Below are positions 29,204-34,313 of a DNA stretch of 34,313 nucleotides, in pieces. This stretch comes from a virus. Each line of letters starts with the position of its first letter. Position 1 is the first letter of the stretch. The DNA lies in IMG/VR virus record IMGVR_UViG_3300031787_000469, positions 1 through 34,313 of that record; one strand, 5' to 3'. The notes below the pieces were generated by a model. It was not told where the DNA came from. It saw nothing but the letters and a program-made list of their open reading frames with translations, and ran no database searches. The translations under genes and the position numbers were made by a program.

Positions 29204-29769
29204 TGATACTTCATTTTATTTTTTTTAGTTTTATCTATCTTATTAGTTCTCCACTGAATAGTAACTCTTTTTTTGATTGTTCCAGGAACAATACAAGTTA
29301 CACAATGTACATTATGAGGGTCTTCTTCTGTTGCAGAGTTTACAACCATAGAGTTATAAGTTGGTTCTATACCTTTGATTTCTTTTGTTTGACTATCTTT
29401 ATATAAAAATACTCCGCCATCATCACTATCCCATTCCTCATTTAAGTATATTGTACCATTATAAGGGTAACAATTATCTGGATGCCAGGTGATATAAGAA
29501 CCACCACCCCAAACATAAATGGAGGGAACAAAGGTTAAATCTTCTTTCTCAAAATCAACATCAAGTGCCGTTTCTATACTACTCTTGATTTCTTTTTCTA
29601 AAGTCTTATTTGATATTCTATGAGTAAGTATATTGGATGATATGAGACTTAAGTTTTGGTCCCATCCAATACTTGACCCCCATAAATCTGCACCCATTAT
29701 AGACTTAAAGTAATCCATCACATTTTTAATCAAGTGTTCATCTAGAACATTATTATAAGTTCTTATCAT
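29200..29769 (-). CDS. 2OG-Fe(II) oxygenase
   Basis: A 189-residue protein with YVWGGGSYITWHPDNCYPYN (H96-x-D98), GTIYLNEEWDSDDGGVFLY, then NVHCVTCIVPGTIKKRVTIQ (H155, R168). Spacing fits the phage 2OG oxygenase type with a WHxD motif and a D-D-G-G-x-F/L turn. It lies between two glycosyltransferase genes, so a hydroxylated protein or sugar acceptor is a fair guess. Confidence 0.85.
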   Translation of the reverse strand: MIRTYNNVLDEHLIKNVMDYFKSIMGADLWGSSIGWDQNLSLISSNILTHRISNKTLEKEIKSSIETALDVDFEKEDLTFVPSIYVWGGGSYITWHPDNCYPYNGTIYLNEEWDSDDGGVFLYKDSQTKEIKGIEPTYNSMVVNSATEEDPHNVHCVTCIVPGTIKKRVTIQWRTNKIDKTKKNKMKYQ

Positions 29770-29787
29770 ATTAACTAGATTTTAATA

Positions 29788-30057
29788 TTATTCTTCATTT
29801 TGACTTAAAAGTTCACTTCCCATTTGTGCGATTTCATCCCAAGTCATTTTTCCAATCTCTTCGTATCCTAATTTTTCTAGTACTAATAAGTAACCTCTTG
29901 GAATCACTTCAGTTGAGAAATAATACTCAAGTTCTTCATAAAGTGGATTATCAGTATCTATTCTTATTTGTAGTGCTTTTAGAACTTTTTTTACATCTTC
30001 AAGTGTTTTAAGTCTTTCAGTACAAAGTTCAAATCTTCTTACAGGTTTTTCAGTCAT
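29788..30057 (-). CDS. small helical hypothetical protein
   Basis: An 89-residue protein starting MTEKPVRRFELCTERLKTLE, with two predicted helical segments ([33 protein letters not shown]) and an acidic end. No domain is recognised. It overlaps the preceding glycosyltransferase gene by 8 bases and lies inside the glycan cassette, so it may be an accessory protein. Confidence 0.68.
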   Translation of the reverse strand: MTEKPVRRFELCTERLKTLEDVKKVLKALQIRIDTDNPLYEELEYYFSTEVIPRGYLLVLEKLGYEEIGKMTWDEIAQMGSELLSQNEE

Positions 30058-30865
30058 AAGTCACTCCAAATGATTTGAGTTTTGAGTATTTATTCCACCA
30101 GTCCAAGTGATGAATATGAGGGTCTCGTTGTTTCTCAAACTGAATGTGAAGAGCAAGAGAAGGCACAGGATTTAAACGAATCACATAATGTTTCCAGATA
30201 TTTGAGATTGTATTTCCTTCGTGAACAAGTTCTTCTATTGGGTCTATTCCATTCCAAGGTGTATATTTTGATGCAAGTTTCTCAAAGACTTCCCAGTGTT
30301 CCTGAAAGACTTTAGGTGTCGTCATCATTGTAAAAGTCGTCCATATTCCTTCTTTCCAGTGTCTTATTGGTGTTCTAAACAATCTTCCAGGAAACATATC
30401 TCGTAGTTCATAATCTTCTGGATTATCAAAAGGAAACAAACAAAGGTCTTTTTGAAGATGATAATAAGACTTTAAATAACTATAAGAAAACAACATTTCT
30501 TGGATTGCTTCTATGCAGTGTAAGTAATCATCTTCTACAGAATATACTAAATCAGCAGTAGAGTTCTTGCAATACTCAAACTGCTTTAATCCACTATGAT
30601 TAAATCCTTTTACTTCTAAATCTATAAGTTGGTATGAATGCTTTGAGTGTTTAAAGATTTTATGAACTTTAGAAATACAATCAGTAGTGCAGTGGTCATT
30701 AAGAACAACAAAAGAAATCTCTGCATCTGTGACTACATTTGCAGAGTTAATCAAGGAAGATAAGCAACCAAGTATCAGGTCTTTTTTGGGTATATCAATA
30801 TACCTTGGTTTACATCCGTGTATATTTTGACCATCGTGTATTCTTAAGATGATTTCAAGTTTCAT
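30050..30865 (-). CDS. GT-A-like glycosyltransferase, EDDYLH family
   Basis: A 271-residue paralogue of the gene at 28439. ADLVYSVEDDYLHCIEAIQE places E111-D112-D113 at the metal site. The N-terminus KLEIILRIHDGQNIHG and ISFVVLNDHCTTDC form the nucleotide-binding strands, and FPFDNPEDYELRDMFPGRLF, RHWKEGIWTTFTMMTTPKVF correspond to the acceptor side. The last residues include HIHHLDWWNKYSKLK. Substrates are unknown. It overlaps the sulfotransferase gene by 4 bases. Confidence 0.78.
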   Translation of the reverse strand: MKLEIILRIHDGQNIHGCKPRYIDIPKKDLILGCLSSLINSANVVTDAEISFVVLNDHCTTDCISKVHKIFKHSKHSYQLIDLEVKGFNHSGLKQFEYCKNSTADLVYSVEDDYLHCIEAIQEMLFSYSYLKSYYHLQKDLCLFPFDNPEDYELRDMFPGRLFRTPIRHWKEGIWTTFTMMTTPKVFQEHWEVFEKLASKYTPWNGIDPIEELVHEGNTISNIWKHYVIRLNPVPSLALHIQFEKQRDPHIHHLDWWNKYSKLKSFGVTYD

Positions 30866-31695
30866 TTATACTCAATAAACTTTTTGTCTAACTTTTCAAT
30901 AATATCAGCATCAATTTTATGTCCTTCTTTCCAGAACTCCATATTCATTTCCTTATATTTTTGAACAATTTCTGGAGGTAGAATAAATCTTGGAGGGTTA
31001 TATTCTACTTTTCTCTTGACTGTATGGAGGTCTTTAAGATTACAAGCCTTATCAAAGTTCTCATTTGAGTATTCTACATTCTCAAAGTCGTGAGCATAAT
31101 AAGGTCTCTCCAGAAACTCATAGACCTTTCTCATTGTCTTCTCTGGAGTTTTACATAAGTTCTCATAATCAATCAACATAATCATTTCTGGGTTCATTGC
31201 ATAACCTTCACGAAGTAGTATCCAAGGACCTGCAACAATACCACCATTTCTATCCATCATACCATCACAACGAGCAAATACACTATCTTTGTGTGCTGTA
31301 AGAGTTGTAGTATGAAATGGATTTTTGGATGCAATCAACTCAAAGGAGTTAAGAATAGAAACTATGTCTCTTACAGGACATAAGATTTTAGTATAAGGAA
31401 AAAGTGCTTTGAGAAATGGTGTCTTTTTAGTCCAACCACGAGAACTATCAAAGATGACTGGTTTCTCTATGTGTTTATAATACCCATCAAAAACTCCATA
31501 CATTAGATTTTTTCTTTGGTCTTCTGTGATATTAAGGTTATTTTCACCACTTGTAATCACATCAATAGAGTTTCCTGTAAGTCCTTGTACTGGTGATGCA
31601 ATATCAGCATAGAAGTCTGGGTTCTGTTTGAGAATACCAGAAAGTAATGTAGAACCAGACCTTGGAAGTCCGGAGATAAAGTAGTAGGATTTCAT
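30862..31695 (-). CDS. sulfotransferase family protein
   Basis: A 277-residue protein with a textbook PAPS-binding loop, FISGLPRSGSTLLSGILKQN (GLPRSGSTLL at about 9-18), and a second phosphate-binding segment, ILCPVRDIVSILNSF, near residue 105. The C-terminal part contains MLIDYENLCKTPEKTMRKVY, the usual sulfotransferase L-x-x-x-P element. It would sulfate a glycan or protein using PAPS from the host. With the glycosyltransferases beside it, a sulfated-glycan product is plausible. Confidence 0.88.
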   Translation of the reverse strand: MKSYYFISGLPRSGSTLLSGILKQNPDFYADIASPVQGLTGNSIDVITSGENNLNITEDQRKNLMYGVFDGYYKHIEKPVIFDSSRGWTKKTPFLKALFPYTKILCPVRDIVSILNSFELIASKNPFHTTTLTAHKDSVFARCDGMMDRNGGIVAGPWILLREGYAMNPEMIMLIDYENLCKTPEKTMRKVYEFLERPYYAHDFENVEYSNENFDKACNLKDLHTVKRKVEYNPPRFILPPEIVQKYKEMNMEFWKEGHKIDADIIEKLDKKFIEYK

Positions 31696-31701
31696 AAAGA
31701 A

Positions 31702-32325
31702 TCAGGTTTCTTCGGTCTGTGTTGGATATGCAATACTACCTTTAGGAAGAGCAATCAAATTAAATGAGATTGAGATGCGTTCTTCATCGTGATTGTTGGT
31801 TTCTACTGAATGTGGTAAGTAAGAAGGAAAGAGAATAATATTACCTTCTACTGGTTCAATACGAATACTTTCTCCTGTGAACTGGTTCTTCTGTGCAGTA
31901 AGAGCACAACCATTCCACATTTTATTGATTGCTGGATTTTGGAGTACCAGTTTTCCACTTTCTTCTGGTGCTTGGAGATAGAAGACTCCAGAGAATACAT
32001 CTCCGTGTACGTGCTCACTATTCATACACTGACGAGTATCATTAATGTTTAACCACGCAGAAGTAAGTGCAATATCACAATCCACAAAGTCTAAATCTCC
32101 AACTGCCTTAAATCCCAACTGACAGAGATACTCAAGGAGTGGTCGTAGTTCTTCTACTCCGTGTAATGTATCTGGTGATTGATAACTAGCAATATTTGAT
32201 TTTTGTACTGAAGGGTTTTGGTCCTTATAAGTTCTTACTGCATTCAGGAAGATTTCTTTGTGTTCCTCAAACTCTGGATATTCACTTTGCCAGAGAGGAA
32301 CTGAATAAATCGGCATTAAGTTCAT
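31702..32325 (-). CDS. 2OG-Fe(II) oxygenase (TIGR02466-like)
   Basis: The start chosen is the ATG at 32325 (MNLMPIYSVPLW), which gives the family-typical opening. The longer frame to 32388 adds a segment that overlaps a separate small gene. The 207-residue product has SEHVHGDVFSGVFYLQAPEE with H107-x-D109, GKLVLQNPAINKM, GNIILFPSYLPHSVETN with H172, and R183 (ERISISFNL). This order matches the phage 2OG-FeII family described by TIGR02466. Likely hydroxylates a protein, substrate unknown. It ends 7 bases from the sulfotransferase gene. Confidence 0.88.
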   Translation of the reverse strand: MNLMPIYSVPLWQSEYPEFEEHKEIFLNAVRTYKDQNPSVQKSNIASYQSPDTLHGVEELRPLLEYLCQLGFKAVGDLDFVDCDIALTSAWLNINDTRQCMNSEHVHGDVFSGVFYLQAPEESGKLVLQNPAINKMWNGCALTAQKNQFTGESIRIEPVEGNIILFPSYLPHSVETNNHDEERISISFNLIALPKGSIAYPTQTEET

Positions 32326-32362
32326 AATGATTTCAGTGTAAGTTTCTCGTATTTTACCATAT

Positions 32363-32431
32363 TTAGATTGTTTCGTAAAGGTCATCAATCAGTTCACTTG
32401 CGTCTTTATAGATTTGAAGATTTTCAACCAT
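32363..32431 (-). CDS. possible 22-residue peptide
   Basis: ATG at 32431 opens MVENLQIYKDASELIDDLYE and ends TI. It is amphipathic and acidic, has no clear ribosome site and ends 37 bases before the oxygenase ATG. It fills part of the gap after the lectin-type fibre gene. Peptides of this size occur elsewhere in the window, but support is weak. Confidence 0.35.
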   Translation of the reverse strand: MVENLQIYKDASELIDDLYETI

Positions 32432-32483
32432 AGTATGTTTTATAAAAAAATGAGTACAAAATACAAGTATCAAAGTATAAGTA

Positions 32484-33524
32484 TCAATAAGTCACACACC
32501 TGAAGGCACGAACTCGGTAAGGATTGCTCGAATAGGCCGTTAACTGCTGACCGGTATACATTCTCAGCATGCAAGCATTGTAAAACAAATAAGGTAAATA
32601 AGGATTATAATTAGAACCTGGAACCTCTGTACTACTCCAGTAGAAACCAGGGGGGGTGTAACAAGGTGCTGGACCCCAGAAGGACCTACAGCAGTATCCT
32701 GGATTCAGGAGTTGTGATATTGTTGGAACAAACCAACCGGTGCATCCCGATACACTTTGAGCAGTTGTATTAGCATCATTTCTATCGAACCAGTTTCTTT
32801 GGACCTCTGTACTATAAGGACTCACAACCCATCTTACTGGTGATGCCTTACATATAAGAAATCCACCTTCATATGAGTCACCAAGATTTATTGGTACAGT
32901 AGCAGTAGTAAAACTATAAGTATTAATCAAGGCATTTGTTAAAGTCGTGGTGATTCCACTAAATGCTCCTGCATCAACCACAACAAAAACATTAGTTGCA
33001 TCAGGAAGACTTGATACTGGGTCTATGGTAACTACACCACCAGAAATAGATACTGATGAAGAAGAGACTCCAATGGTCTCATGTACAGTTCCACCAGCAC
33101 TTCCTGACCTTAATGTGATGTTACCAGTTCCCTTTGCTACTGTACCATTAAAAGTAATGATGATATTAGATGCAAGAGCAACATCAGTAGCACCAATCGC
33201 AGGACTGAATGTAATGGGTACTGGTGGAACATTTATAGAAGTTGCAGTAATTATACCAACCGTAATATTAGAACTTTCTATAGAAGTTGCAGTAATTATA
33301 CCAACCGTAATATTAGAACTTTCTATAGAAGTTGCAGTAATTATACCAACCGTAATATTAGAACTTTCTACTAATTCTTTTTGCAGTGCTTGGCCACCTT
33401 GAGTGGTTCCATCCATAACAACAAGAGTATCTTTTGATAAATCTACAAACAATTCACCTGCAGCACCAGTTACTGTAGATATGCCAGAAGTCGTATCTCT
33501 TCTAAATTGTAAAACTTTTGACAT
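32484..33524 (-). CDS. modular fibre protein with 15-residue repeats, Ig-like and C-type-lectin-like domains
   Basis: A 346-residue protein. Residues 1-50 (MSKVLQFRRDTTSGISTVTG, AAGELFVDLSKDTLVVMDGT) are a common phage fibre N-terminus. Three copies of ESSNITVGIITATSI follow (about 53-97). Residues 100-200 form an Ig-like domain of the SbsA type (FSPAIGATDVALASNIIITF). The C-terminal 130 residues (GFLICKASPVRWVVS, GWFVPTISQLL, GFYWSSTEVPG, RVRAFRCVTY) carry a DUF1566-like C-type-lectin fold, as found in major tropism determinants. It is a likely receptor-binding protein. A perfect late promoter core precedes it by 32 bases. Confidence 0.85.
   Translation of the reverse strand: MSKVLQFRRDTTSGISTVTGAAGELFVDLSKDTLVVMDGTTQGGQALQKELVESSNITVGIITATSIESSNITVGIITATSIESSNITVGIITATSINVPPVPITFSPAIGATDVALASNIIITFNGTVAKGTGNITLRSGSAGGTVHETIGVSSSSVSISGGVVTIDPVSSLPDATNVFVVVDAGAFSGITTTLTNALINTYSFTTATVPINLGDSYEGGFLICKASPVRWVVSPYSTEVQRNWFDRNDANTTAQSVSGCTGWFVPTISQLLNPGYCCRSFWGPAPCYTPPGFYWSSTEVPGSNYNPYLPYLFYNACMLRMYTGQQLTAYSSNPYRVRAFRCVTY
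33241..33375. repeat. three tandem 45-bp repeats
   Basis: Units start at 33241, 33286 and 33331. The first two are identical over 45 bases and the third over its first 40. They encode three copies of the 15-residue ESSNITVGIITATSI motif in the fibre gene, in frame, so unit gain or loss would change stalk length without frameshift. Confidence 0.93.
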
Positions 33525-33555
33525 TTTATTTTTTAATACTTATTATTGATATTTT

Positions 33556-33563
33556 TATTTATA
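33556..33563 (-). promoter_or_regulatory. perfect T4-type late promoter core
   Basis: TATAAATA on the minus strand within CTATAAATAAAA, 32 bases from the fibre ATG at 33524, in an AT-rich gap after the upstream structural gene. Confidence 0.72.
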
Positions 33564-33581
33564 GAATATATGAAGCAACAA

Positions 33582-34313
33582 TTAAGTATTTAAGTCAAAC
33601 TGTCCAGTTCCAACTTCCAAATCAAGAGTTCCAGATTGAGATTCCAAATCTCCAGTTGGGGAGAATGCACTTCCTGTACTGCGAACTAAACTTCTATTAA
33701 GAATAATAGTAGTCTGTTCAGAAGAAGATGGTGTTAATGATAATATAAAATTAGATCCACTTATAGATCCAGTAAAAATTCCACAAGCAGCATTTAATGT
33801 AATAACATTGGATTCAAGTAAATATGGACTTGTTCCATCATGTAAAACAGTAATTTCAACAACATGATAATCACTACCATTAGTTAATTGAGCATAATAC
33901 TTAGCACTTCTATACAAGTCTGTTGAAAAAGTATCAATTCCAACTTGATTTGTAGATGCCGTAGTTATAGTTTTTGTATCTACAATGATATTATTAGTAT
34001 TATAACTTGTATCAGCAATTCCAATAATATTTGTATTAGATATATATGAATTAACTACCCCAACAGCAAGGGTGGATGTGTTATTAGAAGTTACTGTTTC
34101 ATTTGGATTTGTTGTACCGATACCAACACTAGAAAGTGTGTGAATGCCAGCGTTTGTTGTAACCCATTGAGATTGAGAAATTCCAGTTAATCCAGATCCA
34201 TCACCATAAATCTTATAAGCAGTGACAATACCAGCAGCCAATACCGCTGTGTTAGCGGATGTTACGACAGCAGTTGGATTTGTTGTACCTATACCGACAT
34301 TAGAAAGTGTATG
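33582..34313 (-). CDS. virion structural or fibre protein (partial, runs off right edge)
   Basis: The frame stays open to the window edge, so the start lies outside; the Met at 34241 is an internal TTG. The 243 visible residues include two related segments, HTLSNVGIGTTNPTAVVTSA and HTLSSVGIGTTNPNETVTSN, each followed by an L-A-x-G-(I/V)-V strand, and the phrase IYGDGSGLTGI. These repeats occur in long cyanophage structural proteins and fibres. The C-terminal 130 residues (YHVVEITVLHDGTSPYLLES, IFTGSISGSNFILSLTPSSS) form a beta domain also seen in such proteins. The exact virion location is unknown. Confidence 0.82.
   Translation of the reverse strand, partial: HTLSNVGIGTTNPTAVVTSANTAVLAAGIVTAYKIYGDGSGLTGISQSQWVTTNAGIHTLSSVGIGTTNPNETVTSNNTSTLAVGVVNSYISNTNIIGIADTSYNTNNIIVDTKTITTASTNQVGIDTFSTDLYRSAKYYAQLTNGSDYHVVEITVLHDGTSPYLLESNVITLNAACGIFTGSISGSNFILSLTPSSSEQTTIILNRSLVRSTGSAFSPTGDLESQSGTLDLEVGTGQFDLNT

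Noticed and set aside
30087-30094. AATAAATA as a late promoter upstream of the gene at 29788
   Set aside because: It lies within the coding sequence for WWNKYS of the glycosyltransferase, and the downstream gene overlaps that gene, so it is more likely coincidental.
32322-32360. 12-codon minus-strand frame ending at the oxygenase start
   Set aside because: It is too short with no ribosome site; its stop overlapping the ATG may be chance, although it mildly supports the chosen start at 32325.
1-34313. tRNA genes, integrase or attachment sites
   Set aside because: I found no cloverleaf-like sequence with TTCRANNC and a matching acceptor stem, no integrase motifs and no flanking direct repeats of attachment type; a dedicated scan could still find a tRNA I missed.

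Overview
The window reads as part of the genome of a T4-like cyanophage (a contractile-tailed myovirus of marine Synechococcus or Prochlorococcus). Every gene I can support lies on the minus strand, so transcription runs from high to low coordinates. Phage identity rests on gp32, gp33 and gp59 relatives, together with thyX, phoH, a glutaredoxin, a cyanobacteria-type DUF1825 protein and DUF4278/DUF6433-type small proteins. I see no tRNA, photosynthesis gene, integrase, transposase or CRISPR array here. All family names come from reading the proteins and recalling families; no database search was run.

Layout from left to right. (1) 1-5149 is a tightly overlapped replication, recombination and nucleotide-metabolism block: a partial Mom-like acetyltransferase, gp32 ssDNA-binding protein, DUF1825, gp59 helicase loader, gp33 late-transcription co-activator, a PD-(D/E)XK exonuclease, PhoH, ThyX and three small proteins. 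(2) 5150-6650 holds very small genes, several overlapping by 1-4 bases, with three minus-strand terminators, two tandem sigma70-type promoters and an operator-like inverted repeat. (3) 6648-8148 holds conserved cyanophage hypotheticals and glutaredoxin. (4) 8170-11421 holds four 2-oxoglutarate/Fe(II) oxygenases and a sulfotransferase-like gene. (5) 11448-22412 is a large tail-fibre region. Collagen-like, glycine-rich and short beta fibre genes alternate with a four-member family of small chaperone-like proteins. Many units are preceded by a T4-type late promoter core (NATAAATA), which often contains the stop codon of the gene before it. (6) 22437-26541 holds a DUF6445 oxygenase-like gene, a 717-residue TPR/FkbM-methyltransferase/radical-SAM protein, a GH130-like propeller gene and remnants of two oxygenase genes. 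(7) 26546-32431 is a glycan and sulfation cassette: a GT9-like and two GT-A-like glycosyltransferases, DUF6165, a sulfotransferase, two more oxygenases and small genes. (8) 32484-34313 begins another structural region: a lectin-fold fibre and the C-terminal part of a repeat-rich virion protein that runs off the right edge.

The genes suggest two linked themes. One is replication and early or middle functions driven by near-consensus sigma70 promoters, including two matching perfect TTGACA-17-TATAAT promoters. The other is late-expressed, modular adhesins accompanied by enzymes that could hydroxylate, glycosylate, methylate or sulfate fibre proteins or cell-surface glycans. The most unusual spots are the divergent duplicate of the promoter plus first 44 codons of the PiuC-like oxygenase, fused to the start of the GH130-like operon, and the three-domain FkbM/radical-SAM protein that follows it.
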